From: Psilocybe azurescens
Taxonomy: Eukaryota > Basidiomycota > Agaricomycetes > Agaricales > Agrocybaceae
Assembly (NCBI GenBank): GCA_023853785.1
Contig: JAJIRX010000151.1
Location: 1 to 64,000, forward strand
Length of the DNA: 64,000 bases
Reading direction: 5' to 3'
Within the stretch, counting starts at the first letter, position 1, and every line of letters starts with the position of its first letter. Shown here in pieces: positions 22,109 to 34,700 of the stretch. The translations under genes were made by a program, and so were the position numbers. The notes beneath the pieces were generated by a model. The model did no database searches. It was not told where the DNA came from and was given only the letters and a program-made list of their open reading frames with translations.

Positions 22109-23580
22109 ATGGTACTACCTATTTTGCCCCAAGAGTTGGTCGACCATATCGTCGACGACATTGGCCATGAAGGAGACAACTCACAGCGCATAGCAGCACT
22201 GAGCGCTTGCTCATTAGCATCATGGTCCTTCCTAACACCTGCGCGGAGGAACAGGTTTAGGTTTGTTTCTTTGGTTGAGGGAGGAGGCAGACACAAGTTT
22301 AACAGGGAGCAGAACGACTGGAAACACATTCTAAGGCTGGAGGCCTTCGCTAAACTGCTCTTGAGGGATCCTTGCAAGGCATATCCCAACCACACTCCTC
22401 TATCACAACACATCGGATCACTGGCAATAGAATTGTCGAGGTACCGCGCCGAGCCGAAGCTCGAGGAAACAGCACAAAAAGGGCAAGACTCGATTCTATA
22501 CTGCCGCGAATCTTGGCCGTAATACCAAGTATTCGTTTGCTCAGATTATTCTACGACTATGATCTGTGGAAGAATGATAGCCTACAGTGGGCCTTTCTAG
22601 GCGACTCAATGAAGAAAGCACTGGAGGGTTTTTGCATTTCCCGCCCCATTGAATATCTGGACCTTGCTGCTATCCGTTCTTTCCCAATGGCTATCATTAC
22701 CAACTGTCGACACCTAAAAAGATCTGTGGGCAACAAATATGGTAGACCCCGATTGGGCATCACCGTTACAGACGGTTTCAACTGATCAAGGTCCCTTCAC
22801 GCCTGTGTTGGAAAAATTGCACGTTATAAACTCGTCAGATTTGGTGTCGGGCCTGGCACAATATGGAGTCGGACCTCAAGCCGTCATTCAATTATCTTTC
22901 CTTCGAGTACTGGACATGGACTCGATCCGTTTTACAGCAGAATGGACCTCGATGTGTTTGCTGCCCTCACTCACACATCTATACTTTTCATGTGAACACT
23001 GGTATGAATTATATGTTTTACATTGTGCAATCACTTATTAATGTTGGTTTCTGTTTACCAGCAACGCCCAACCAGATTTCCCCCCGCACAACTTGATTTT
23101 GGATCCCTGGCGAACCTTCAAACTCTTACAATTTATCGTCTCTCCTTCGGGCACAAAGCAAGCAGTCCAGGTCTCCTTTCATTAACGAAATGGAGATTCT
23201 TTGACCCAAAGCTCAACTCCAAGGCACCATCCTCACTCGAAACTCTTGATATCAGCGGCTCTTGGAGCAACTGTACACGGCGAGATGAAATAAAGAATTT
23301 CTTGCCTCGCTCTGGTTGGAATGCCATAGACGATGTCCTTTCCAGTGGCAGATTTCCCAGGCTATGCAACATACAGCTCAGTTTGACACTTAACTACCAC
23401 AATGACCCAACTGTTCCTGATAAGATGGGCCCTTCATTGGCGAAGGAGCTTACCCAGGACATCCAGGAAAAACTTCCCCAATTATTTCCATCGTTGTCAC
23501 GCTCGCTCTCGACAAAGATTGGCGTTAACTTGGATGTGAATGGCTACATGTCGTACGATTTTCAACCAACTTTTGATTAG
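22109..23580 (+). CDS. F-box-like paralog 3, best preserved
   Basis: Third tandem copy and the only near-complete one. MVLPILPQELVDHIVDDIGH, SACSLASWSFLTPARRNRF, LLLRDPCKAYPNHTPLSQHI, then after a break near 22479-22486 (aaaaaggg) SILPRILAVIPSIRLLRLF, AFLGDSMKKALEGFCISRP, after a second break near 22718-22723 (aaaaag) NMVDPDWASPLQTVSTDQG, LDMDSIRFTAEWTSMCLLPS, an intron (GTATGA...ACCAG, about 23002-23062), and DFGSLANLQTLTIYRLSFG to FQPTFD, stop 23578-23580. Both breaks lie at A runs, so the gene may be intact in reality. Fungal F-box-like proteins usually recruit substrates to SCF ligases; the target is unknown. About 490 codons. Confidence 0.6.
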
Positions 23581-24453
23581 TAACCGGCGTACCGTTTGTC
23601 AAACACATCTTTACGCGAATACCAATTAGTGATTTTTAGGCTCGGAATTTACAGATGCTATTCTTGGACATCATCTATATTCATACGTTGTCCTGAATGT
23701 CGATCCAATGTCAGCTCTCATCTCATTTGGGCTAGATAGCGCAGCTCTCTATTTAGCACTCCGCTTTCCATCGATCCTCGAATAATTTCAGCATTCTATA
23801 AATATACATCGCTACTCTTTGGATCCAATAATGTTCCAAGTATTTTTGTGCACTAAAAAGAATTCGATCAATCTCCACCACAGGAAAAATGCATCTTATA
23901 TTAAGCGCTCAAAGCTTGATATCTGACTAAATCAGTGAGTGGTAGTCGTTGCTATGTCATTTGAGTGCTAACAAGAGGGGCAGGAGAGATGATCATTGAC
24001 TGTGTTGATATCGCGTCAGACTCAGAGCTTCTTCTGTCAGTAGTGTCCAGGCTTTCACGAAACGCAGGATTAATCTTGTTGCGAATGAACCATGGTACTT
24101 GCAATGAAAGATGACGCGGCAGCAATACGCACTACTGACATGGTGATTCGTCGGCACAAGCATGACAGAGACGGTCGAAAGTGACCGTCAGATGCGTGCG
24201 CATTGCTCAAATTCTTCACTTTTAAACACGCCGTGTCCGAAATCACCAGGCCGCTTATCTCTCGTGTGAAAACCATATTCTCGGTCTCACATAAGATCAG
24301 TGCTTCTCAGATAAGTACACAGCACACCCCATCAAGAATATGTGAAATTCCATTCCTGTCTCAATATTGCTGACTGTCCGTGATGTAACTACCAATATAT
24401 CGTCCTTTGCTATAGCTCTGTATTTAGTTGATTATCTTGGATTTTTACCAGAG
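23581..24453. other. Intergenic region
   Basis: No gene supported. A minus-strand frame at 24070-24276 has no recognisable content. Confidence 0.45.
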
Positions 24454-24629
24454 GATAAAGTCGTTTTTGGTTGTCTGAATAGAGAGCTTGATCTTCATGG
24501 AGCCTATGGTACCGGAAATCCTATTGGAGGAAATGTGACGTCCAACATTACAGGCGACGACAAGAACTTTGCCGAATGGATGGTGAGCCTATCTTCTATT
24601 AGTTAGAATTTGCAACCTAACAAATGTAC
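24454..24629 (+). pseudogene. Stray exon copy of macrofage-type glycoprotein
   Basis: A 176-bp segment nearly identical (roughly 95 percent by eye) to 26877-27050. It includes the end of one intron (gataaagtcgtttttggttg), the exon coding LDLHGAYGTGNPIGGN with SNITGDD, and the start of the next intron (gtgagcctatcttctatt). Flanking exons are absent, so it cannot code a product alone. It is a segmental duplication in direct orientation, 2.4 kb upstream of its source. Confidence 0.85.
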
Positions 24630-24798
24630 TCTACAAAGCAAGAGCTCCGAGTCGCGAGAGGCCATCACCCCTTGGCCTTGCAGTCTATAGCTTGCCAAGG
24701 ATATCTTCAGTCAAGCGTACTTAAAAGACCTCGAAAGCTTGTTAGCATCCTGTTGCTATCCACCCAGTACTCGTTTTAAATCTTGTCATAAAATTGCG

Positions 24799-25347
24799 AT
24801 GCTATTTGAGTCCACCGCCTTCGTCGCTTTGTTAGCCTCCTTAGCATCCGCTAATTCCAGCAGCATTTGGAGTACCAGAGACCGAGTAATCACAACCAGC
24901 CAGTGGAGTACTACGGACCGTGTTATTACAACAAGTCGATGGAGCACCACCGACCGCGTTATCACAACCAGCGAGACGATTAAAGTCGTGCCTGTGGTAA
25001 CTGGGAACTACAACACAGTATACTTCACCACGCCGGGCATCAGCACTACGTCCGTACCTGCGGGCGGCAATTTTACAACGTATATCACTCATTCCTTGAG
25101 CGCCACCAAGACGACGACGACGAAGCTCATCTTACCCACTAATGCAACTACGACAGATGGGGCCAGCAATGCATTTGCAAAACAAGGTACCGCTGTCGGT
25201 GCAAATCTTCGCTCTTCAAGCAGCAGTGATGTACCCTCGGTCTCGCAAAGTAGCTCAGCACAACGCGGGGCGCAGGGATTCCCAATGGTTGCTCTAGGGT
25301 TATCTCTCATCTGCGGCATAGGTGCTTCTGCTCTCTCGCTCTCGTAA
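24799..25347 (+). CDS. GPI-anchored Ser/Thr-rich repeat protein
   Basis: Predicted cell-surface protein of 182 residues in one exon. The ATG at 24799 opens a signal peptide (MLFESTAFVALLASLASANS); an in-frame ATG at 24739 would bury it. Right after cleavage come three tandem 12-residue repeats of the type WSTTDRVITTS, then VVTGNYNTVYFTTPG, a Thr/Ser-rich stretch with N-glycosylation sites (NFT, NAT), and a hydrophobic C-terminus (MVALGLSLICGIGASALSLS) after a Ser/Gly-rich omega region, typical of GPI attachment. The family is not recognised; role in wall or adhesion is inferred. Neighbour of another secreted GPI protein gene. Confidence 0.75.
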   Translation: MLFESTAFVALLASLASANSSSIWSTRDRVITTSQWSTTDRVITTSRWSTTDRVITTSETIKVVPVVTGNYNTVYFTTPGISTTSVPAGGNFTTYITHSLSATKTTTTKLILPTNATTTDGASNAFAKQGTAVGANLRSSSSSDVPSVSQSSSAQRGAQGFPMVALGLSLICGIGASALSLS

Positions 25348-26151
25348 ACGGTCGAGTCGCAGTAATTCGGTAATATGGAACCAATCCTGTTTTCAAAGTG
25401 TGAGTCTTTCTCATACATTCAAATGCACATTCGGCTTGACTTCCAGCTTAGAAATGCGATGCGTGGTAGATGGTAACGAATCAAATGTTTATTTTGCTGC
25501 CAATATAGTATTACTAGTACTAGTATCAAGGAACAATACACAATCACACTCATTTTTAACCCGCTGCCAGCCAGGGGTCTTGAGAGAGGTCTCGTGGATA
25601 CAGAGGGAGATTGAGCCTTTTAGTTGATAACGGCCAAAAGTTGCCGTTGATTACCACGCTCTGTGCACACAGTGAGCTCATCACGGCCGATCCGCGCGAA
25701 TATTACTATATGATCTTATGGTATTTTGTCCCTGTCAGAAAAACCCTATCCTATATTGCAGATCCACCTTCAGTCGTATACTAAGTTCCGAACAAAGCTT
25801 GTGCCCAGGTTTTCTGAAGATGTTGTATTTACTATGGTAATATGTTATGTAGGTCCGACGGATCTATGTTGGGCATCATAACATCTAAAAATAGATTTCT
25901 CTACAGCCCCTTGTTACACCGCGCAGACCATTCGATCTGAAGGGCTGCCATAACCGAACTGCATGTCAGTAGCATATATAACATTCCTTCCGAGAAAAAT
26001 TTCCCCATCTTTCTGTCTACTTTTGTTTTTCTCCGTCCATTTGGACTGTAATCGGGGTTCTCCAACCTCAGCCGCTCGCTCACTTTGCTCTATCGTTTTG
26101 ACGACATTTATACCCACACATCCATTTCAACCTCAAGCAACAAGAATAACG
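25348..26151. other. Intergenic region
   Basis: AT-rich spacer with promoter of the glycoprotein gene. A small palindromic stretch tactagtactagta lies near 25512-25525. No gene supported. Confidence 0.45.
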
Positions 26152-27887
26152 ATGTTAAATCCTACAACTCTTGCGGCATTTCTAGCTACCACTCTCCCGC
26201 TTCTAGGCCTCGCTTCCGCCAATGACTTCCCTCAAGGCGTGCTCGGAACAGGAACCATGGGAGTGACCAACCCACCCAAACCTACACTGGGCACAACTAT
26301 CAACCAGAACAGTATGGCGCGACTTCTGTCTGTTAACTCTGTTGATGTATGTGCTTAACACTGTTTATCTCCACGTCTGTCGTTTGTCAGGTACGCGACT
26401 GATCGTGATTGTCTATTTTCTCTGATAGGATTTTTGTCTTTTTGCACCACCCACCCTTCAACCTATTGCCAACTCTGAGGTATGTCTAGTGATTCTTTCC
26501 ATATGCTCTTCGACCATTTGAACCTCTGGATTCGTCAACTTGAATACCCATCGCCTTCCTCTTTACCATTCCGCATTACACGGACCTGATCACGGTTCTA
26601 ATCAAAAATCGTTTCTATAAATAGACCATCGAAGTCGCATGGTGCACGAAGCCACGAAACAACGCGCGTCTCATTCCTGATGGGACGCTTACAGGCGTCT
26701 CCTTCCTCAAGACAGGTCGGTTTTACCAACATTTCACTATATCATTTCCTGATTTCGATGTGAATACTAGATTTCTATGTGCAAGTCATTGGATACGGTG
26801 ATTTGACCAAGATGAATATCCCAGCGGGGGATTTTGGAGGGTCGGTCATATGAGCTCAAAACTTATCAATGGTACTGATAAAGTCGTTTTTGGTTGTCTC
26901 AATAGAGCTTGATCCTCATGGAGCCTATGGTACCGGAAATCCCATCGGAGGAAATGTGACGTCCAACATTACAGGCGACGACGAGAACTTTGCCGAATGG
27001 ATGGTGAGCCTATCTTCTATTAGTTAGAATTTGCAACCTAACAAATGTACATTTCTCCTTACATCAGCTCTACATCGTATGTTATTCCACTTGAATTTGC
27101 ATTAGTGATCTAGTCTTCTTATCTGATTTGATTAGGGAAATGGCCAGTTCTGTCTTCGCGTGTGCACGAACGCGAACTCGACTTATGATGCCGCTCATAT
27201 GTGCTGGCATGAGCTCGATGAAGTTGGTTGTGGATTCGTCATGCCTGGAAACTACAACGTCAACGGCACCTTGTAAGCCCTTTCTCTCTGTATACACCTT
27301 TTAATCTTAATCTGACAATTCCGTCAACTTCTTACACCACACAGTGAGACCTGTGATGCGGATGTAGCATGTCAGTCCTCATCTTCCAAGACTCATTATC
27401 TGACTCTAATCTATACCGCAGACCCACCAGGCTGGTATCCAACTGCCACTGTCAACGGTACTCCCGTTTTCTCGACCTTTGCCCAGCGTTACACTGGCAC
27501 ACTCGCTAATGGCGGCGCATACACCATCGGTGATCTCACCACACCCACAGGTGCATACAGCACACCAAAATCATCCAACTGCGTCAAGACCTCTTCTATT
27601 TCGAACGGTGTGAACCTTGCTGCTGGTGCCACCGCGGCCCCTACTTCGTCTGGTGGGAACAGCTCTGGTACAGGAGCAAGTACGCCAACATCTACAGCGA
27701 CAAAGACTGCCAACACAACTGGGAACACGGGAAGAGTACTTCCGAACCGGGTACGTCATCCACGAGTGCGCCTAATACAAGTAAAAGTAGTGCTGCACGA
27801 AGCGGGAACATCAATGCCCAGACCTACCCGATGATTCTATTTTGGTCGGTTCTGGCTGGGTTTGGTGCAGTGGTTCTCTTGCATTGA
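26152..27887 (+). CDS. Macrofage-activating-glycoprotein-type wall protein
   Basis: Secreted basidiomycete surface glycoprotein. Signal peptide MLNPTTLAAFLATTLPLLG, then across many short exons DFCLFAPPTLQPIANSE, EVAWCTKPRNNARLIPDGTL, FYVQVIGYGDLTKMNIPAGD, LDPHGAYGTGNPIGGN, FCLRVCTNANSTYDAAHMCW, ELDEVGCGFVMPGNYNVNGT and YPPGWYPTAT, all hallmarks of the family, with paired cysteines and many NxT sites. The C-terminal third is Ser/Thr/Gly-rich and ends with a GPI-type hydrophobic tail (YPMILFWSVLAGFGAVVLLH). Reaching that tail needs one extra G at ggg 27729-27731; the literal frame ends RPTR at about 27834. Exon borders were taken from GT-AG signals, for example intron 26348-26430. Cell-surface role is inferred. 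Confidence 0.82.
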
Positions 27888-28185
27888 CGGCTTCTTGCTT
27901 TTCTTCCGTATTTCCTCTTCGGGCGAAGGTTTCATGCTCTTGTTTGCTGCATTAGTTGCTGATATGTACATAGTAATCCACTACGGTAGATTTTACGATT
28001 TAACCATAAGTCATGAAAATACGTATGCTTGTACACCATATCAGAATTAGGGATATATTTGTTGTGCCTTCGAGTATTCACATTGGGTTTGGCTACTCAC
28101 AAGTCGGCTCTAAGGAAACTCGATAAATAACTGAACAGGCTCGGGATCAGTCTGAACATAGTTTATACGACGAGGCGATGCTTTA
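27888..28185. other. Tail-to-tail spacer
   Basis: Short 3' spacer between the glycoprotein gene and the first DUF1399 gene. Nothing else seen. Confidence 0.5.
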
Positions 28186-30687
28186 CTACAACATTTTAGG
28201 ATAAATTTGATATGTATAGGAGGATTGGCCAGCACCAGCATCACCTCCTCCAATACCTCCTCCACACCCGCTAGAACCACACCCGCTACCACACTAGAGG
28301 TGAAATGGTAAGATATCAGCTGTCAATATAAGCAGAAGGAAGAGCTTACCCCTGAGACAGAATTGACTATAGACCCATCAGAGGTGACGCATCCCTCACC
28401 GAACGGCACACCTTTTCCAAATCCAATTGGCACAGGAACCAAAAGGCAGGGTCATAAGCGCAAGCAGGAACCCAGGACTGGTTCTGGTAATACTTTTCAG
28501 CGAATAATCGGCTTTCAAACTGTGTTTCTTACCTTGACGGCCTTTTTCGTGGCCTCTTCGCTCTTTTTGATTCTTCTTCGTCAGGTCCTTATATCTCTGG
28601 GTTTTAACTTCATGTGCATGTTCGTTGTGTGGAACAAAGCGAACTGCGTTGTGATCGCTTGGATGAGTAGCTGAAAGGGTGTCTGGCCGGTTGAGTGGTA
28701 CGAGATGGGAAGAGTATGCTGTAGAGTGACGTTTATTCCCAATGATGTGGGATAAACGCTCTCCAATGGTACTCCCAGGTATAGGACAGCCACAGTGAGT
28801 ATATTGAACGCCAAACCGCTCTTTCCAGGCAAGATGGGTAATATCAAACGCAGAGGATAATCTGATTCCTTCGACCTTGTCATCGCTTGAAATACCAGTT
28901 AGTCAACTTAAAATTTATAGTTAGATACCTGAGAAGCGTACTGATCAATAAAACGTTTAAGGTGACTCGTGCAATCGTTCGTATATTTCTCTGGGTTTAG
29001 CTGGTGCGTATGCCAGACAAGGTCAATATCCAGCGTCGGCACGAAAAACTTAGAGGGAGACGAGGATATGAGATCTAAGAATCTATCGAGGGGTTTAATT
29101 AAGGTCAAACACGGTATAAGTGAGTAAACCAACGCATGATATCGAGTTAATGCATGTTGGAGTGCTAACTCATTGCTTGAGCCATCGAAAAATCCAGATG
29201 TTGTCCAGCCGAGGTCGTACATCTTGCTGATAAAAGATCCCTGGCGAAGTACCTGCAACGGCGTTAGCACATAACCTCTCAAAGATTTAGAAGAAACCAA
29301 CCGCCCCAACAAGTTCGAGTGAGTAAATCTTGTCGTCGTTATAGGCGCTTATAATCCTCCCCACCCTATGTGACATAAGCCCGAATATGAATCCATGAAA
29401 ATGATGAACTCACAAAAGGGGCTGATACGAGAATCCCATTCGTCTTCGCAGAAAATCTAGAGAGTACTTACAGAGCTCCATAATTGCGAGGTACAGCTCA
29501 TGGTGATATTCGCGACTTCCGTATACGAGCTTGGTTTGAAGTAGATTCTGGCTGGAGGATTTTGCACTCTCGCAAACCAGATTCTTTATCTTGCTACCTT
29601 TCTCGATGTCGAAAGAAGAGGCTAAAATGGTTCCTCTGGAAAAATAAAAGTCAATATAATGAACATAAAACAATAGAAGGAGCAAGCTCACGCAAGGTGG
29701 TCTGCTGGGCTCGTAGTGGTATTCGCTGCAATGTCGCGAGCAAGTTTGGAAAGGGCCAGCTTCTCCTTAGTTATATCACCGAAAGTACAACCGTCATTTG
29801 TGCAAATTGTTGTAAAACTCTGCTGAAAGTATCCTGTTCCTTCTTTGTTCATATAGTCTGATTTACGGAGTAAGATACAGCGACGTTAGATTAAACACGA
29901 CCGACGCACCAACTTGAATAGACTCATTGCACATGGGACACGATATTAATTTCTTGGTCATATTCTGTACTTCATTCAGTAGATTAAAACCTAGTTGGGT
30001 ATTGAACCGCCAATGATCTACTCGAGGCTTAGAAGGAGGGTCTGAGAGCATCGCCGATGGATCGAGAAGTAGCTGCCGAAAATGTGGTTCCAAGCTTTTG
30101 AGCTGCTTGCAAGCAGGGATCCGCATGCAGTCTTCGGTGTACCAGCTGAGTCGCGGTTCAATAATCGTCAGGATATTCCCTTTATTAAATGTCAGACATA
30201 CCGTGGATTAAGCATGTATGAATGCCAAACCTATGAGTTTAATAACACTCTCAGTCCTATGTAATTTCTAAGATGCAGAGATGCAATACTCGGTGCTTAC
30301 CATGATAACATCGATTGGAGGTATGACAACGTACGAGGATATCCTTGAATGGTCTTCACCAACAATAGCTTTGCACCAAACATCGAATCTATGTTGCGAG
30401 CAGTGAGCCCAAGCAATACGAGTAATTGATGCCCCGTACTTACCGCTCCACTGCTAATCCTACAAACCAAGTCCATTTTCGCGCTTTATCCTGAGGCACG
30501 TGCGGAATGTCGACAGTCATCGATTCGACCTGCTCCCTGAGCTCCCCAAAACTGCGCAAGAGGGCCAGATGGCCTTTAATATCGGCTATACCTACCAACG
30601 ATTCGGTCGTGGTGGTATCCCCAATAACAAATTTCGATGGAGCATGTACTGAGTCATCATACGGCGGTGGTAAAGGGTGTCAGACAT
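28186..30687 (-). CDS. DUF1399 / GRDP-like protein, copy A
   Basis: Glycine-rich-domain-protein (DUF1399) family, function unknown in fungi. Best start is ATG 30687 (MSDT), which needs one base at ggg 30675-30677 to continue PLPPPYDDSVHAPSKF. Order: ESLVGIADIKGHLALL, RKWTWFVGLAVERFDVW, IPPIDVIMVWHSYMLNPRWY, a Cys module (SCPMCNESI, then ICTNDGCTFGDI), IISAYNDDKIYSLELVGA, SKMYDLGWTTSGFFDGSSNE, FVPTLDIDLVWHTHQLNPEKY, HCGCPIPGSTIGERLSHIIG, and a Gly/Ser/Cys tail (GCGSSGCGGGIGGGDAGAG) ending QIYPKML, stop 28186. Both WHSY and WHTH motifs are present, implying an internal repeat. Paralog of the gene at 31776-34857. Confidence 0.78.
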
Positions 30688-31775
30688 CAATATCTTGAGG
30701 CAAGATTTTAAAAGCACTTGAAAGCTCAAGAATCAAAAATCTCTGTGATGTTATATACCTGTATTCACCTATCTGTACCGGGAGTCACGGGGGTACGGGG
30801 CAGAGTTCCCGAGGTTCCAATGGAAAACGACACAGCCTGTGGAGGCTGTCCAGATCGCATGGGAAATGTGGTCTTGCCTGATCACACTGTGCAACTGCAC
30901 CATCGGAAGGGCTGGAAACCGGTCACATCTGTCATAGACCAAACATAGACTTAAGAGTAATTTTTCTTTCCGCATATGCAATCATCCATAATGAGAGGTC
31001 TGACTGCCTGAAATTGGCCTGGGCGCTTGAGCGCAGAATCGGTTCCACATGATCAAGTATGGTCTTTTTACCTGCTCTAGACATGGTCCGCAGCTCGGAT
31101 CCGGCATAATAATATAGAGTCAGGCGTAGTAGGCTGGCTATCATTATTGAAAGTCTAAAGAATCATGTAATCCACTACTGCTTAAAATACAATGTTGTCT
31201 GTAAGTAACTCAGCAAACTCTAAGAAGTGTACTTTAAGAACAAGTGGTCAAGAGATTCTGTACGTTTTGGTCATACTGGAGTATCCTGGTACTGCGTCAT
31301 TTTTGCCTCCAAAGATGGGAATTTATTTGTATTACCTCCGACCCGTGTCGGAAGGAAAAACGACAACGACAGCCTCTTCCGCAGTCAGCTTTGGCGAATG
31401 ACAAAAAATAGCTCACTGGCAGTAGCTTCTTTAGTCGTCTGGATATTCTTTAAAAACGACTCATGTTTCGAATACATGAACTCTATATTTGTAAATCGGT
31501 GACAATGACTCCCGATCATCCAGCCTCTTCATGGAGAAACACTCCGCCTACCTTGATTTTAATCTAGGAGAAGAAGCTTTGAATGCGAGAGGGCCTCATA
31601 AATTTATAGAACGGAAATTCGGAACTCAACTGACCGCAGTACTTAAAAATATTTCACTTCTTCATTTTTTGGCGCTCATAGAGTGTCTGGCCCCATGCGG
31701 ATACTAAATATACATCACTCCATAGAAAAAGGCAGAACGGTACCCAGGCGTGGTCGTTCCCCGTGGCTAGAGTTC
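30688..31775. other. Spacer between DUF1399 copies
   Basis: Contains minus-strand stretches with coding-like composition (MSRAGKKTILDHVEPILRSS near 31025-31084; SGKTTFPMRSGQPPQAVSF near 30815-30875) but in different frames, with stops and no family. They may be gene remnants. Nothing firm. Confidence 0.35.
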
Positions 31776-34700
31776 CTAGCCTCCGCCTCCACAACCTCCT
31801 CCACATCCCCCACCTCCACAACCTCCACCCCGCCCCCACCTGTAATAGAATAGTCAATATTAAAATCGAATGAGTGATCGAATAGTGACCAACCATCTCC
31901 CCGACGCCCCCACCGCCGCAATTGCCACCTAGAATGAAAGATTTGAGTTATACTTGTGGAGAGTATCAGCCAAGAGACTGGCATACCTGAGTTATCGACA
32001 GCACTACACCCTCCAGCTTCACAACCGCCCGCACCACAGTTGCCCCCTTCAGCTCCCCCCACACTATAGCAGAAAACAAGAACAGGAATCGACCAGGGCA
32101 ATAACTACAAAATGCAGATGTCACTTACACTAGAAGAGCCCCCAACAGTATTGACGGCGTATCCGTAAGTAGACACGCACCCACCACTTCCAACACCCCT
32201 CCGAAATACATGGGCACAGGCACCAAAAAGGAGTGTCATGTACAGCTGAACGAGGGGGCCCCGCCGACGTCGTCGCAGATCTATTCCTACCATTTTCATA
32301 ATAGCCACCACCATCAGCTGCATCCGAGCTCGAGATGCTAGACTTCATACTCCCACTCCAGCTCGCGCGCCTCTTCCCCGGGTCATACTTGACCCCCAGC
32401 TTCGCTTTTATAGCCTTCTTCCCCATCCTCTCTTGCTCCCTCTGCTTCTTCTTCACCAGGCTCTCGTATCGCTGCATAGCGATCTTATGGGCACGCTCGT
32501 TCTTGGGCATTATCCGCACGGCGTTGTGGTCACTCGGGTGGGTGGAGGTGAGGATGTCCGGGCGCTCGAGTGGGATCAGGTTGGATGGCGGAGAGCGTAT
32601 TGGCGGCTGTGTGTACATCCCGACCATGCGGGATAGACGCTGGCCTATACTGTCCCCGGGGATGGGACATCCGCAGTGAGTATACTGAATACGGAATCTT
32701 TCCTTCCAAGCACGGCATGTGATGTCAAACGCAGACGACAGTCTAATGCTTTCGACTTTATCGTCGCTATAGATCGCTTTACCTTCAGAAACACAGAGAC
32801 AAGAAAATGAAGGGTAGGGGAGACTAACTGGTCGATGAATCTCTCCAGGAGAGTCTTACAATCGCTTTCGTACTTTTCCGGCATTAGCTGATGTGTGTGC
32901 CAAACAAGATCAATATCCAAAGTAGGGACAAAGAACGAAGCGGGGGACGAGGACAACAGGTCCAAAACCTTCGTACAATCAGGAAACCATCACAGATCAG
33001 CTTTCGGCGTGTAGTTGAGGAAATCACACATACGCGTGGTAGCGAGCCAAAGCATGCTGAAGTGCCAGCTCGTCAACAGGACTATCAAAGAACCCTGGCG
33101 ATGTCCAACCGAGGTCATACATCTTGCCAACAAAAGTGCCTTGGCGAAGAACCTTTAATGTTCCTTGAGTGCACTGTCCTGCCAAAAGTAGGGTTGAATT
33201 GACGTATACTCACCGCCCCTACAAGCTCGACAGAGTATATCTTGTCATCATTATAAGCACTCATAATCCGGCTCACCCTATTCCAATACCGGATATTGAG
33301 TACCCACACATGTGGCAAAAAGACACAGAATAGTATCCATACTCACAAACGAGGCCGCTTGCTATCAGAGTCCATCTGCTCCCTCAGAATTTGAAGGGAG
33401 TAGGAGCAGTACTTCATAATCGCGAGCGATAGTTCCTGCTGATATTCAGGGCTCCCGTGCACCAGGGGCTTGTACACCCAAAAGGATTTGGATTTGTCGC
33501 AGAAGAGCCTCTTAAGCTTGTTGCCTATCTCCGCGTCCGAAGTGGAAGAGGTGAACAACGTGCCTCTACCAGCCACAAGGGAAAGAGAAATAAGATTTTT
33601 AAAAATTAGTCGCTCAAGATAAGATGCGATAATCATGAAACCTACGCAAGATGTGAAGCATTTTCGACATAGTTGGGGAAGCCCTTGCTACAAGGTCTTG
33701 CGCAAGCTTTCGCAGTGCAAGCTGGTCCTTGTTTATATCACCGACATTGCACCAAGCTCTAGTACAATTCGCAGAAAACTTCTGCTGGAAATAACCTGTG
33801 CCCTCTTGAGTCATAAAGTCTTAAAAATACCATATAGACGTTAGTACGCAAACCGATACGGCACAAACTAATTAAACATTTCGCACCGACTTCAACAGCG
33901 GCGTTGCATCGGGGACAAAACACCGTTTTGCTCGTCATCACACGCGTTTCTTCTATGGGATCAAACCCCAAAGCGGTGGTCGATATCCAATGTTTAATCC
34001 GAGGGCTTGAAGGAGGGTCCACGAGCAGGAAGGAGGGATCTTGGCAGGAGTTGCTTGAACCGCGGCTCGAATTGCTTGAGATTTTTGCATGAGATAATAC
34101 GCATGCAATCTTCTGCGTACCATCTACATATGTTATTGATAAGCTCAATCTGACTGGATCGAGATTGTCAGATTTCGCGGGGAGATGTTGCATACCGTGG
34201 ATTCAGCATGTAGGAATGCCACACCTAGAATTAAAGATCCTCCCACTTCAATTAATAATACCACAACGAACCACGGCACCCACCATGAGAACGTCAATAG
34301 GAGGAAGAATAATATGCAAGGGCTTCATCGCGTTATTTGGATCAAGTGCCTGGCACCAGATATCAAATCTACAACACGCAAAACGATTACCATCAATAAC
34401 TGCCGCCTCAGCCTGCACCCCAATACATAACACTGAACCGAAAATTCCTCACACTCACCGCTCAACCGCCAACGCCACAAACCACGTCCACTTCCTCTCC
34501 TTATCACTCGGCACATACAGCGGCACCTCAACGTCCATCTCCTCCACCCGCATCTTCAACTCCGCAAAGGCATGTAGCAGGGCCAGATGTCCTTTGATCT
34601 CGAACATGTTGACCAGCGGCTCCACGATCGATGTATGCCCGACTCTGAACCTGGTGCTGGTGCTGGTGCGGGTGCTGTTACTGGTGCTGATAGGCGGCCT

